DNA of 64,000 nucleotides from Saprospiraceae bacterium. GTDB lineage: Bacteria > Bacteroidota > Bacteroidia > Chitinophagales > Saprospiraceae. Shown here in pieces: positions 1-9,029 of the stretch. How positions within the stretch are numbered: position 1 is the stretch's first letter; every line of letters begins with the position of its first letter. Under the pieces are notes generated by a model. That model ran no database searches, was not told the origin of the DNA, and worked only from the letters and a program-made list of their open reading frames with translations. Location: assembly GCA_016706365.1 (NCBI GenBank), contig JADJJU010000007.1, positions 124,001-188,000 of the forward strand. The letters run 5' to 3'. The translations under genes and the position numbers were made by a program.

Positions 1-61
1 TCTCATTAATGAGGTGTTATAACAATGAGATAGTATTGGTGATTGTGAGAAAGTGTTAATC

Positions 62-641
62 TCAATGCAGAATAATAATCAATTTTATACCTGCATCCAA
101 CACTCGCTCGGGATAGTTATCTCTATTAACGAGAAGAAGTCCATGCAGATTTAAATATGGACTCACCTGGATAGAGTATTTGTCACTTAAAGAAATCTCA
201 GTTCCGATTCCAATCACAACGCCCATGCCTGATTGATCTGTCATTACTCTATTGAGTGACATGTCTATTCCACCCAATACTCCAGCATTAATAAAAAAGT
301 AGTTTGAAAGATCATACCTCAAAGATACTGGTAGATAAAACAATTCTAAATTCTCCTCCCTGGTTACATTAGGTTTGTCAGGATTATAGCTTAAAGTAAC
401 TATGACTTTATTGCTATAGTAGTTTAAACCGGTCTGAAATGAAAGCTTTTTAGTTAGATCCCGGGAGTATTCAAATCCGATAAAATAGCCGGTTTTCAAA
501 TCATATGACGCAGCCCCCTCCAAAGATTGTTTTAAAATTGACCCACCGCCAATTCCAACACTTATTCCATAGGAGTTCTTTTGTGCAAAAAATGCTCATC
601 AGAACAAATATCATGCATGCAGACAGTAGAAGCTTTTTCAT
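62..641 (-). CDS. Outer membrane beta-barrel protein (OMP_b-brl type), frameshifted
   Basis: This is a small outer membrane barrel of the porin-like family common in Bacteroidota. The intact frame (62-523) shows alternating hydrophobic/polar strands ending in a hydrophobic aromatic tail. Reading upstream, an ATG at 641 opens a typical signal peptide (MKKLLLSACMIFVLMSIF) in a different frame. The two frames join at a run of six T on the coding strand (587-592). Removing one T gives ...SIFAQKNSYGISVG, a natural cleavage site followed by barrel strands. The full product would be about 190 residues. Function beyond being a surface barrel is unknown. The frameshift is either a sequencing error in the homopolymer or a recent inactivation. 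Confidence 0.6.
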
Positions 642-809
642 ATTCCTGTGAAATAATATTTTACAATGAAAACTAAAAATCCAGTGACTTACATGATTGC
701 TAAGATATCACTAATGCAATATATGTCAGTACATTAGATGAAAATATTAAATTTTCAATCATTTACCGCAAATAGTCCAGACATCAGGAAAGTGAATAAC
801 TAGAATTAC

Positions 810-1268
810 TCACTTGCTCAATTGAGTAAGCAGCCCTTCTTTACCCAGCTCTTTTAATATACCCTTAATCGCAGATTCCTGAGCTGGTGTAAGTTCCGGC
901 TTTCTCGTAATAATATCATATCCTTCAGGAGTGGCAATCGTTCTGCTAAAATAAATCAGTGCCCAATCAAGTTTTTCATCATAATATTTTACCTCCCACC
1001 TACTCGAAAACAGCCAAAGCAGTCCTTTACCTCTCCACTTGAATTGTGTATTTTCTGCATTCAGTGGAGTATCAAAACCGGCTATCTCTTTGCTTTTTCC
1101 ATTTTTTTGATAACGAACGATATCTGTCAATCCCTGCTTTCCATTTTCATCCGAAATGCTATAATTAAATGTAGGTTGGAGCTTATCCCCCTTCAACCAC
1201 ATGGGAAAATTGGTATAGTGGATATACCAGCTGCCGGCCAATAATTCGAGTGTGAGTATTAAGTACAT
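810..1268 (-). CDS. Lipocalin-like protein
   Basis: A 152-residue protein with the lipocalin opening motif G-S-W-Y at residues 12-15. Its C-terminal stretch (TRKPELTPAQ... then a helix) resembles the end of bacterial lipocalins of the Blc type, which bind hydrophobic ligands at the envelope. The start at 1268 leaves a short hydrophobic N-terminus but no clear lipobox or cleavable signal, so the product may be cytoplasmic or the start may lie elsewhere. It sits alone between the barrel gene and a GNAT gene on the same strand, with about 70 bp to its upstream neighbour. The family call rests on these two motifs and the length; the ligand is unknown. Confidence 0.6.
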   Translation of the reverse strand: MYLILTLELLAGSWYIHYTNFPMWLKGDKLQPTFNYSISDENGKQGLTDIVRYQKNGKSKEIAGFDTPLNAENTQFKWRGKGLLWLFSSRWEVKYYDEKLDWALIYFSRTIATPEGYDIITRKPELTPAQESAIKGILKELGKEGLLTQLSK

Positions 1269-1336
1269 TAAAATTTGTATTTATGCATTCAGTGCGTGAA
1301 GAATTCCTGAATCAATCGTGAGGAATATAATCATTA

Positions 1337-1804
1337 TCAATCCAACTTTAACCGCATCTTTTCATTAAAATATTCAAATCCATTTTTATTAAAAAACTTC
1401 CTTGCAGATCCGTTACTTGTCCAATGATTTAATTCTATTTCATTGATGTTTATTGATTTTGCAAATTCAAAAACCTTATTTAGTAAAGTACTTCCAACAC
1501 CCCTTCCTCTATACTTTTCAATTACTGCTACCTGATCCAGTAAAATATATCTCCTGGAATACTGAAAAGGATTTTCCTTGAAATCGACCATGAAAATCAA
1601 AACATATCCCAAAACAACCTCAGCTTGTCTGGCTACAAAAACATGCGCATTTTCATGCTCTAAAGCTGACTTAAAAAAACCTCTTATAGTCTCTCTATTA
1701 TAGGGCTTAAATATTTCCGGATATGCCAGATGATGAAAAGTCTGAATTTCTTCATTCAAATCAGCCAACAATTTCGCATCAAATGTTTCGTGAATTTCTA
1801 TCAT
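1337..1804 (-). CDS. GNAT family N-acetyltransferase
   Basis: A 155-residue single-domain acetyltransferase. The acetyl-CoA pyrophosphate-binding motif is clear (EKYRGRGVGSTLL, about residues 96-108) and follows a beta strand (YILLDQVAVI). The C-terminal half has the usual ARKFFNKNGFEYFNEKM pattern of the last strands. GNAT enzymes move an acetyl group from acetyl-CoA to an amine; the substrate cannot be told from the sequence. It lies about 90 bp downstream of the TauE/SafE gene on the same strand and could share its transcript. Confidence 0.8.
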   Translation of the reverse strand: MIEIHETFDAKLLADLNEEIQTFHHLAYPEIFKPYNRETIRGFFKSALEHENAHVFVARQAEVVLGYVLIFMVDFKENPFQYSRRYILLDQVAVIEKYRGRGVGSTLLNKVFEFAKSININEIELNHWTSNGSARKFFNKNGFEYFNEKMRLKLD

Positions 1805-1897
1805 TTACTTTTCCCTTTATACTCATACCAGTAATGTATTCCAGTATAATAATACGCATTAGATTTACCAGCAGTTGCGACGGTGTGTGAAATTCCA

Positions 1898-2671
1898 CTA
1901 TAAAAGACCTGACCCCAGTCCGATAGAAATAAATATCAACAATATTGCGACGCTTATTTGCAAAAATCTTAGGGTAATCTTTTTCAATAAAATATTGCCC
2001 AGGTACGCTCCGGCAATGGCAGACAGTGTTGCTATAACAACTAGCATTATATTATCTGTAAGACCTGAGGTGGTAAAATTAGTAGCATAAATGCTCAATC
2101 TCGTAAAGTCTACTAATGTCGATACCACAACCGCCGTCCCGATAAATGCTTCCTTGGAAAGTCCTGCCTTGATCAGAAAGGCACCTCTCAAAGCTCCCTG
2201 ACTACCTGAAAGTCCTCCAAAAAAACCACTCAATGCTCCGCCTATGGGCAATTTTTCTTTACTGAATTGTAATTTACTGAAATATGGAATCAGGTCCATA
2301 CTTGCAAAAATAATCAGGAGAATTGAGATGACGAATTTCACAGGATAAACATCTACTTCCTTACCATTCAATCTGTATGAAAACAAAGGCTGCAGATCAG
2401 TGATATTCAGTAACAACCAGGAACCAACGATCGCAGCTATGACTGCAGGAATACCAAATCGTATCAGCACATCCCTGTTTGCATGCCGGCCAACCAGAAA
2501 CAACTTAAACACATTATTGCAAAAATGGACAACTCCGGTAAGTGCAATGGCGACTTCAACCGGAAAAAATATCATCAGTACCGGAGTCAATATTGTCCCC
2601 AAACCAAACCCGGAAAAGAAGGTGAGGATGGCAGCAAGAAAGGCAACGATGGAGATGAGGATGATTTCCAT
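1898..2671 (-). CDS. TauE/SafE family sulfite exporter-like permease
   Basis: A 257-residue integral membrane protein with about eight hydrophobic segments arranged as two related halves, the usual build of the TauE/SafE (DUF81) family. The N-terminal segment carries the family's glycine-rich pattern (FFSGFGLGTILTPVL). A second glycine-rich loop with GGLSGSQGALRGAFL starts the second half. Family members export sulfite, sulfoacetate or related organic anions across the inner membrane; the substrate here is unknown. It follows the DUF3052 gene with a gap of about 19 bp, so the two are probably co-transcribed. Confidence 0.82.
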   Translation of the reverse strand: MEIILISIVAFLAAILTFFSGFGLGTILTPVLMIFFPVEVAIALTGVVHFCNNVFKLFLVGRHANRDVLIRFGIPAVIAAIVGSWLLLNITDLQPLFSYRLNGKEVDVYPVKFVISILLIIFASMDLIPYFSKLQFSKEKLPIGGALSGFFGGLSGSQGALRGAFLIKAGLSKEAFIGTAVVVSTLVDFTRLSIYATNFTTSGLTDNIMLVVIATLSAIAGAYLGNILLKKITLRFLQISVAILLIFISIGLGSGLL

Positions 2672-2690
2672 GAAGCAATATTAAAAATAT

Positions 2691-3110
2691 TTATTTCCCT
2701 TTCAGTTTTCCGTAGCTGTTATTGTACACTTTTCCCTTTTTAGGATGCGTAAATTTAAGCCCGGACCAGGTCTCATTGATACTCAGACAAGTGCTTTCGA
2801 CCAATCCAAAATCATAGCCCAATTTGATCACTGATATAATGTTGAGATCTGTTCCCAATTTTCCTCCTTTTGGCCAGGAAACCCAGAGCATTCCACCTTC
2901 ATTCAAGGCTTCTTTAAGTCCAGGGAAATGGTTTTTGAATTCAGATTGTGATTTGACAAACAAGTGAATATAATCTAATCCTCTTTTTAAATCTTCTGAT
3001 AACTCCAAGGCAGGCAATCCCATTTGGTCAATGGCATCATTTTCGGGATTCACAATGATGGTTCTGGAATTTGCTTTGATGCCCATTTTTACTGCGACGG
3101 ATTTGCTCAT
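2691..3110 (-). CDS. DUF3052-like protein
   Basis: A 139-residue cytoplasmic protein. I chose the ATG at 3110 (MSKSVAVKMGIKANSR) because family members begin at this point; the open frame continues 13 codons upstream. The pattern of a glycine-containing start (KMGIKANSR), a central DYIHLFVKSQ strand and GGMLWVSWPKG fits the DUF3052 family, which looks like a stripped-down Rossmann fold without a known activity. It is the first gene of a probable pair with the TauE/SafE permease downstream. Confidence 0.6.
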   Translation of the reverse strand: MSKSVAVKMGIKANSRTIIVNPENDAIDQMGLPALELSEDLKRGLDYIHLFVKSQSEFKNHFPGLKEALNEGGMLWVSWPKGGKLGTDLNIISVIKLGYDFGLVESTCLSINETWSGLKFTHPKKGKVYNNSYGKLKGK

Positions 3111-3225
3111 GGTGTCATTGGCATTGATATGAAAAAAAAATTCAAACATATAATGGATTGTTGCATGTCAATGTTATATACTGTAAACTATGATTTCAAT
3201 GAATATAAGTCACTATTAAATATTT

Positions 3226-3243
3226 TGTTCTAATTTAAATATT
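3226..3243 (+). repeat. Left terminal inverted repeat of the IS1595-like element
   Basis: This 18-bp sequence matches the complement of 4220-4237 at 16 positions. It lies 28 bp before the transposase start. The match may extend outward with a one-base gap through the TTAAAT that lies just outside on both sides. Confidence 0.55.
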
Positions 3244-3271
3244 AATTATTTTAGATTCAAAATCTATCCAT

Positions 3272-4240
3272 ATGGTACCGAAAGAATTCTCAGAATATTA
3301 TTCATCACGAGGAACAGAACAACAACAACAAATTATTGAAGAGTTGCTGCAAATCTTGATGCAGAATGAAAGTTTAACAGAAACAGATGATGCTGTAGTT
3401 ATTAAATGTCCTCATTGCAGGAGCAATGATGTTAGAGGAAATGGAAAGCTAAAAGCGATGCAACGATATGTTTGTAAAAAGTGCAACAAACATTTTTCCC
3501 AGTCAACCGGTAAGTTTTGGTATGCATTAAAGAAGCGTGAGTTAATCAATAAATATATGCATTGTCTGGTTGCAGGATATAGTATTCGCAAGAGTGCTGA
3601 ACTCACTGGTATTTCAATTCAAACTTCCTTTGATTGGCGTCATAAGCTGCTTACCAGTTTCTCAACTATATTTCCCCTGAGCTTTCAGGGAATAGTGGAG
3701 ATAAATGACTATGTATTTCAATATTCTGAGAAAGGAAAACGGCAGAAAAGTATTCAAGAATCGGATGGAAGTAACAAACAGGTTACAATCGTTGCCACAT
3801 GCGACAGGAGTGGCAGAGAGGATTTGCGTGTTATAACTAAAGGCAACCTGCGCACGGAAGATATCACAAACGTATTGCATGGCAGGGTTCATAATGTTGA
3901 ATTGATTGTAAGTCAAAGTCATGAAAACTATAATTCACTGGGAGAAAAGATAAAAGTTGACCACACAAATTCCGCAGATGCTACAAGGCAAAAGAAAGCC
4001 GAAAAGATACATCACATTCAAAATATTAATAATATGTATACCAGACTAGTAAACTTTATGAATACTTTTCATGGGGTCGCCACTAAGTATCTTCAGAACT
4101 ATATGAATTGGTTTTTAATACTGGAGAAAATCAGAAATTCAACAAAGAAAATAGCCACTATCATGCGGATTGCATTGTCAACTGATCGTGCCTGGTTTAA
4201 CTACAAAAACAAGAATATAAATATTTATCTTAGAACATAA
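3272..4240 (+). CDS. IS1595 family transposase-like protein with altered catalytic residues
   Basis: A 322-residue protein with the IS1595/ISXO2 layout. There is a helical N-terminus, then a zinc ribbon (C46, C49, C68, C71), a helix-turn-helix region around KSAELTGISIQTSFDW, and a DDE-type core. The family core normally starts with V-E-x-D-E-T-Y-F; here it reads VEINDYVF, placing Asn145 where the first catalytic Asp belongs. The second Asp, normally in a T-D-x pair, is replaced by Ser214 (LIVSQSHENY). The third motif (HHIQNINN, then FHGVATKY at 266-273) is well kept. The frame is fully open. This looks like a transposase fold kept without its active site, although an alignment slip of one residue at the first motif cannot be excluded. 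Confidence 0.75.
   Translation: MVPKEFSEYYSSRGTEQQQQIIEELLQILMQNESLTETDDAVVIKCPHCRSNDVRGNGKLKAMQRYVCKKCNKHFSQSTGKFWYALKKRELINKYMHCLVAGYSIRKSAELTGISIQTSFDWRHKLLTSFSTIFPLSFQGIVEINDYVFQYSEKGKRQKSIQESDGSNKQVTIVATCDRSGREDLRVITKGNLRTEDITNVLHGRVHNVELIVSQSHENYNSLGEKIKVDHTNSADATRQKKAEKIHHIQNINNMYTRLVNFMNTFHGVATKYLQNYMNWFLILEKIRNSTKKIATIMRIALSTDRAWFNYKNKNINIYLRT
4220..4237 (-). repeat. Right terminal inverted repeat of the IS1595-like element
   Basis: This is the complement of the left repeat with two mismatches. It overlaps the last codons of the transposase gene, whose TAA stop is at 4238-4240. Confidence 0.55.
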
Positions 4241-4378
4241 TTTAACATTCTCATTTACTCCCTATACTAAGTTTCCCTCCACTGGCCCCCTTCCCTTTCT
4301 ATCCCCCAAAAACTTTTCCTCCTCAAAACCTCCTCCTACCTTATAAATTTTCCTACTTTCACAGCAAAATGATAGCCA

Positions 4379-5201
4379 TTGAAATTAAACCTTTACATAT
4401 CTGCTATATTGATTCTGCTGATTCTTTCGCAGGAAAAAGTGTATTCACAGGCTAATTTCAGCCGTCCATTGGGTGGCAAAGCTGTCGCCTTATCCGGGAA
4501 TACAGAGAATTTCAGAGATATCCATGCGCTTTTCCACAATCAGGCAGGGCTTGGCATTTATGGAAAAATCTGCGATAGCCCTGACACTTGAGAGAAGGTT
4601 TATGCTGGCAGGTGTTCAGCATATCGGGCTCGGATTCGCCACCCCAACCAGCGGAGGTACATTTGGTGTACAGGTGCAATTGTTTGGAAATAAAAGCTAC
4701 AATGAAGGGAAGGTAGGACTTGCCTATGCACGAAAACTAATGGAAGAAGTCTCTATTGGCGGACAGATTGATTATATGTTTGTTCAGGTCGAAGAAGGGG
4801 GAAGTGAAGGTGTATTTTCTTTTGAAGCCGGTATTAATGCTCAGTTACTGGATAAGCTTAAAGTCGGGTTTCATGTGTTCAGCCCAATTCCAGTGAGTTT
4901 CAGCAATGATTATAAGATGCCCACCATCCTCAGACTTGGATTGCAATATTCCTTTTCTGATAATCTGTCCTTATTGGCCGGTGCTGAAAAGGACATGGAA
5001 TTCAGAGAAAATCTCAAATTTGGTTTGGAATATATGTATGCCAAAGTTGTTGCCTTCAGATTGGGCTTACAGACTTATCCTTCAGGTGTATCCTTTGGCT
5101 TTGGAGTTGGTGCAAATAAAAATCTCCAACTGGATATCGCCTCTGCCTGGAATCAGCAGCTGGGATTCAGTCCCGCACTGAACGCGATTTATAAATTTTA
5201 G
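4379..5201 (+). CDS. PorV/PorQ-like outer membrane barrel protein, frameshifted
   Basis: The first frame gives a signal peptide (hydrophobic core LYISAILILLILS, ending near VYSQA) and the family's opening GGKAVALSGNTENFRDIHALFHNQAGL. It then breaks. The second frame continues AFMEKSAIALTLERRFMLAG and runs to 5201 with repeated strands (GFATPTSGGTFGVQVQLFG, FGFGVGANKNLQLDIASAW). The join is at about 4550-4554 (a TTGG in place of TTG). Such barrels of the FadL/PorV group sit in the outer membrane. The only in-frame start is a TTG at 4379, so the exact start is uncertain. The stop is 3 bp before mqnB, so both are likely one transcript. Confidence 0.65.
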
Positions 5202-5204
5202 CTG

Positions 5205-5870
5205 ATGCGCATTTTACTGACAGCAGCCACTTCACCGGAAGTTCAACCATTCCTCCATTCTTCTGAAGCAATTAAAATCTCTGATAATCTGTACACTGTA
5301 TTTGGATCGGAAAATCAAATCAATATTCTTATTACAGGAGCAGGAGCTATTCCATTTTTATACAGTCTAAGCAAATACATATACAGCTCAGAAAAACCGG
5401 AGTTGATCATTCTAGCTGGCATTGCCGGCACCTTCCGAAATGATTTGCCCAATGGTACCCTGGTAGAAGTGGCTGAAGAAATCTGGGCTGATACCGGAGC
5501 TCAGGATAAAGATGGAAGCTTTTTGTCTATGTTCAGACTAGGCCTCTGGGATGCTAATGAAATGCCCTTCAAAAATGGAATATTATCACACACGAAACCG
5601 TATTTCCCTGATTTGCAGCAAATTCGATCAGTGACTGTGAATACAGTAAGCGGAACACAAGAACGGATTGATTCCCTTTTGGCTCTATACAGTCCGGACA
5701 TTGAGAACATGGAAGGAGCCGCTTTGTACTATTTTGCCGGAAAGGAAGGCATACCTTGTACTCAGATCAGAGCCATTTCAAATTTAGTTGAGCCCCGTAA
5801 CCGGGAAGCCTGGGAGATTGGAATAGCGATTAAGAATTTGAATGAGTATCTCCAAAATTGGTTCTGCTAA
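5205..5870 (+). CDS. mqnB: Futalosine hydrolase
   Basis: A 221-residue nucleoside-phosphorylase-fold protein. Visible signatures are the nucleobase-site region ILAGIAGTFRNDLPNGTLVEV, the ENMEGAALYYFA motif with its ribose-binding Met-Glu pair, and the ending AISNLVEPRNREAWEIGIAI, which is characteristic of futalosine hydrolases rather than MTA/SAH nucleosidases. The enzyme removes hypoxanthine from futalosine in the alternative menaquinone pathway. No other mqn genes lie in this window. The gene starts 3 bp after the PorV-like gene, and its stop codon is part of a perfect 8-bp-armed palindrome (5864-5881). Confidence 0.85.
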   Translation: MRILLTAATSPEVQPFLHSSEAIKISDNLYTVFGSENQINILITGAGAIPFLYSLSKYIYSSEKPELIILAGIAGTFRNDLPNGTLVEVAEEIWADTGAQDKDGSFLSMFRLGLWDANEMPFKNGILSHTKPYFPDLQQIRSVTVNTVSGTQERIDSLLALYSPDIENMEGAALYYFAGKEGIPCTQIRAISNLVEPRNREAWEIGIAIKNLNEYLQNWFC

Positions 5871-5983
5871 TTTATTAGCAGGCTAGTCGGAATCAACTAA
5901 AGTAACTGAGAGCCATATTTGAAGTCCGAAACTTTATTCTTGCTATTCATTATTCAACTCCATGCCAATAAATGGGCAAGTCC
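5858..5983. repeat. Hairpin-bounded repeat, copy 1
   Basis: About 126 bp that recur at 6026-6151 with scattered differences. The unit begins with TTGGTT, then the palindrome CTGCTAAT-TT-ATTAGCAG (5864-5881), and ends with GCCAATAAATGGGC (5964-5977), a slightly damaged version of the closing palindrome. Shared internal words include CAACTAA, AAGTCCGAA and CTTTA. Copy 1 overlaps the end of mqnB and supplies its stop codon. Confidence 0.75.
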
Positions 5984-6309
5984 AAAAAATCCGGGTTCTG
6001 CCGTCATTTTAGTTCTTTTGGTTTTTTGGTTCTGCTAATTTATTAGCAGACGACTCGATTCCAACTAAGATACAAAAAGCTACACCCAAAGTCCGAAGCT
6101 TTAATCCTACCATTCAAGATTCCAACTCCTTGCCAATAAATTGGCGAGTCCCAAATACACTTTCATCCATCCACACCCTAACTCTTTGCTGACACCTCGC
6201 TTAAATGATTAACCGCTTCAACGGCTGTTTAACCGGCTGTTAATTTTTCACCTTTCACCTTTCAACTTTCAATTAATTACCAATTACCCAATTCACCAAT
6301 TCTACAAGA
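5871..6309. other. Intergenic region between mqnB and the DUF3810 gene
   Basis: A gap of 439 bp between convergent genes. It holds most of copy 1 and all of copy 2 of the hairpin-bounded repeat. Next to the DUF3810 stop is a low-complexity stretch (about 6249-6300) built from variants of TTTCACC, TTTCAAC and CAATTA/CCAATT words. I see no protein-coding potential. Confidence 0.7.
6026..6151. repeat. Hairpin-bounded repeat, copy 2
   Basis: The second copy of the unit at 5858-5983, in direct orientation. It opens with the same perfect palindrome CTGCTAAT-TT-ATTAGCAG (6032-6049) and closes with a perfect GCCAAT-AA-ATTGGC (6132-6145). A 42-bp spacer separates the copies. Either palindrome could fold as an RNA hairpin downstream of mqnB, but neither is followed by a long T tract on the plus strand. 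Confidence 0.75.
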
Positions 6310-7446
6310 TTACAACCTCTTCTGCCGCTTCGTTGCAACAACCATATTGACCAATCTATTATAGCTTGCCATTCCTTCAGTGATTCCATGAGATTTCAAA
6401 TAAGAATCATAAACGATATCACGCATATCAGGCATGAATTCAGGATATTTGAGAAGATTTTCACGGATTTCAAGAAGATCAGATTTTATCCCAAAAGGTA
6501 AATTCTCACGAGAAATATTATAAGCATCCGGATCAAGTTTTCTGATCTCAGCACTCAGGTATCGCCAATACTCCAGATATCCCGAATAAGCATAAAGTAG
6601 ATCCCCTGATGAAACACAAATCCAGTATGCCAGAAAATTCGCGTCTCCCTCATCTGTCACACCCTGGGCATGACACCATTCATGTGCTTTGATGAATGGA
6701 ATCTGAATGGGATGTAAATCTCTTTCTTTGTAACACTCGCCGGTGAATGGATTGTAAAAACCACTTGTATTTAATCTGTGCAGAATACCCTTCGGCCAAA
6801 AAGATTTTATAGGAGCATCAGAATATTGTTTCAATCCAAATTCCTCAAGAACCTGTGGTGCAGAATGGACCAAAATGGTGTCCCTGGCTGCATTTTCATA
6901 AGCGATAGAAACAGTAGAGCTGTCCCCTATTTTCATTTGATGCCGGATAAAAATCATTTGATCCAGCGTATATTCCATTTCATTTTTTAACTGACTGACA
7001 CTTACAGCTTTCAATTGTAAATTGAGTGCTCTGGAAAGTGGCTCCCTTGCATAATTAAAGCCCCACATCCAGTAAAAAAATACAAGCGGGGCAGAACAAA
7101 CCCCCAGAAATTTCAACAAAGCTCCTCTTGTTTTGGCCTTTGCTCTGATTCTTCTGATGAGCCGTATCAATCCTCTGAATAGAAAGAAAATCCAGAGAAA
7201 CAGAAAAAAATATCCGAATAAAAAGGCTGTTGAACTGAATAGTATGTCCTGAGCGCCTCTTACCAGTGGAAACAAATAAGGTGCATACAAATTATTTAAG
7301 AATGTAACTTGAAGACCCGGTATGATTAAAATTACTAATGTAAGAAAAGAGAAGACAGCCAAAATCCAATATAAGACTACGGATTTTGCCCTCCATCTTG
7401 CGGAAGGATCGCGAAGCTCAGACCATCGTTTGGAAAAAAAACTCAT
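6310..7446 (-). CDS. DUF3810 family membrane protein with HExxH-like site
   Basis: A 378-residue inner membrane protein. Three hydrophobic segments lie near residues 23-44, 71-91 and 114-129, followed by WGFNYAREPLSRAL, the usual start of the soluble DUF3810 domain. A metalloprotease-like motif is present: H255-E256-W-C-H259, then GVTDEGDANFLAYW with Glu266, the pattern expected for zinc binding and catalysis. No substrate is established for this Bacteroidota family. The gene stands alone and points away from trxA. Its stop codon is followed directly by low-complexity sequence. Confidence 0.8.
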   Translation of the reverse strand: MSFFSKRWSELRDPSARWRAKSVVLYWILAVFSFLTLVILIIPGLQVTFLNNLYAPYLFPLVRGAQDILFSSTAFLFGYFFLFLWIFFLFRGLIRLIRRIRAKAKTRGALLKFLGVCSAPLVFFYWMWGFNYAREPLSRALNLQLKAVSVSQLKNEMEYTLDQMIFIRHQMKIGDSSTVSIAYENAARDTILVHSAPQVLEEFGLKQYSDAPIKSFWPKGILHRLNTSGFYNPFTGECYKERDLHPIQIPFIKAHEWCHAQGVTDEGDANFLAYWICVSSGDLLYAYSGYLEYWRYLSAEIRKLDPDAYNISRENLPFGIKSDLLEIRENLLKYPEFMPDMRDIVYDSYLKSHGITEGMASYNRLVNMVVATKRQKRL

Positions 7447-7694
7447 AAATTCTTCATCTATCTTGTCACTTGAAAACCCAAAGTCTGAATTGTTGTTACA
7501 CTCATGATTTAAGCCCTTGTACTGCTGGCTGTAATATATATAATTAAGCTCTGATTCCTGACTTTTGGCTCATGACAATGAATCCTTGAACAAACATTAT
7601 TAAAGTTTTGTTATTTTTCGGATTGATTCCAACTAATGAGTTATGGATTCTGTTTCAGATTAAATTATTTCACTCAATAAACGTAAAAAACAAA

Positions 7695-8015
<321 letters not shown>

Positions 8016-8036
8016 TTCGTAGAATTATATTGTGCC

Positions 8037-8076
8037 ACAAAACTCCTGTGAGGAAATTCCTGCAGGAGTTTTGTAC
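8037..8076 (+). terminator. Rho-independent terminator after trxA
   Basis: AAAACTCCTG and CAGGAGTTTT form a 10-bp stem, followed by a T-rich GTACTTTT. It lies about 25 bp after the trxA stop and before the DUF58 gene. Confidence 0.75.
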
Positions 8077-8105
8077 TTTTAGGACTTCAGCATCGTTAAA
8101 CACAA

Positions 8106-9029
8106 ATGAATTCAGTAGAAAATATTGCCCCACATTCTTTAGACCATCTTGACCTGCTCGCACGACAAGTTGTGGAAGGATTTATCATTGGTTTACATAA
8201 AAGTCCGTTCCACGGATTTTCTGTTGAATTTGCCGAGCACAGACTTTATAATCCCGGCGAGGCTACTAGAAATATTGACTGGAAAGTATATGCCCGAACT
8301 GATAAGTTATTCACCAAACGATTTGAAGAAGAAACAAATCTGAGATGTCAGATCGTATTGGACACATCATCATCCATGTATTTTCCTGAATCTGACAAAG
8401 GGGATTTATTGAATAAAATCAATTTTTCTGCAGTGGCTTCAGCTTCCCTTATGCATTTGCTCAAGAAACAAAGAGATGCTTACGGACTGAGTTTGTTCAA
8501 TGAAACATTATATGTAAATACGCCTTGTAAGAGCAGCACGACTCACTATAAACTTCTGATGAGTCATCTGGACCAGGCACTACAACAAAAAACTTCCCAA
8601 AGAAAAACCTCTGCTGCTCAGGCTCTGCATCAAATTGCAGAAAGTATTCACAAGCGTTCGATGGTGATCATCTTTAGTGATATGTTTGATCAATCTGAAG
8701 ATCCGCAGGAATTATTTTCAGCCTTACAGCATCTCAAGCATAACAAGCATGAAGTAATATTATTCCCTGTGGTAGATAAAAAACTGGAAGTAGATTTTGC
8801 GTATGAAAACAGGCCATATTTGTTTGTGGACCTCGAAACCGGCGAAGAAGTGAGACTTCAATCCAATCAAGTCAGGGATCACTACATCACACAGATCAAG
8901 AAATACAAAGATGAATTACGCATGAAATGTTTGCAATATAAAATCGAAGTTGTGGAGGCAGATATTCGTGAAGGTTATTTCAAAATCCTGCAATCCTATC
9001 TTGTGAAAAGAGCCCGGATGAAGGTGTAG
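8106..9029 (+). CDS. DUF58 domain protein (MoxR-associated type)
   Basis: A 307-residue soluble protein of the DUF58 family. It shows the family signature G-x-H-x-S-x-x-H-G-x-S-V-E-F-A-E-H-R near the N-terminus, then NPGEATRNIDWKVYART, and a von Willebrand A-like core with the metal-site start VLDTSSSM. DUF58 proteins usually work with a MoxR AAA ATPase and act as chaperone-like or metal-insertion factors; no moxR gene is in this window. It starts 91 bp after trxA, beyond a terminator, so it is probably transcribed on its own. Confidence 0.82.
   Translation: MNSVENIAPHSLDHLDLLARQVVEGFIIGLHKSPFHGFSVEFAEHRLYNPGEATRNIDWKVYARTDKLFTKRFEEETNLRCQIVLDTSSSMYFPESDKGDLLNKINFSAVASASLMHLLKKQRDAYGLSLFNETLYVNTPCKSSTTHYKLLMSHLDQALQQKTSQRKTSAAQALHQIAESIHKRSMVIIFSDMFDQSEDPQELFSALQHLKHNKHEVILFPVVDKKLEVDFAYENRPYLFVDLETGEEVRLQSNQVRDHYITQIKKYKDELRMKCLQYKIEVVEADIREGYFKILQSYLVKRARMKV

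Larger units (their letters stand above)
3226..4240 (+). mobile_element. IS1595-like insertion sequence
   Basis: The element is bounded by an imperfect 18-bp inverted repeat: TGTTCTAATTTAAATATT at 3226-3243 and the complement of TGTTCTAAGATAAATATT at 4220-4237, 16 of 18 positions matching. It contains one transposase-like gene whose last codons run into the right repeat. IS1595 elements usually make 8-bp target duplications; I could not find one next to these repeats, so the true ends may lie slightly further out or the flanks have diverged. Confidence 0.6.

Noticed and set aside
2400..2743. Plus-strand frames over the TauE/SafE gene
   Set aside because: The minus-strand permease has full membrane-protein structure; the plus-strand frames give lysine-rich peptides with no hydrophobic or domain pattern.
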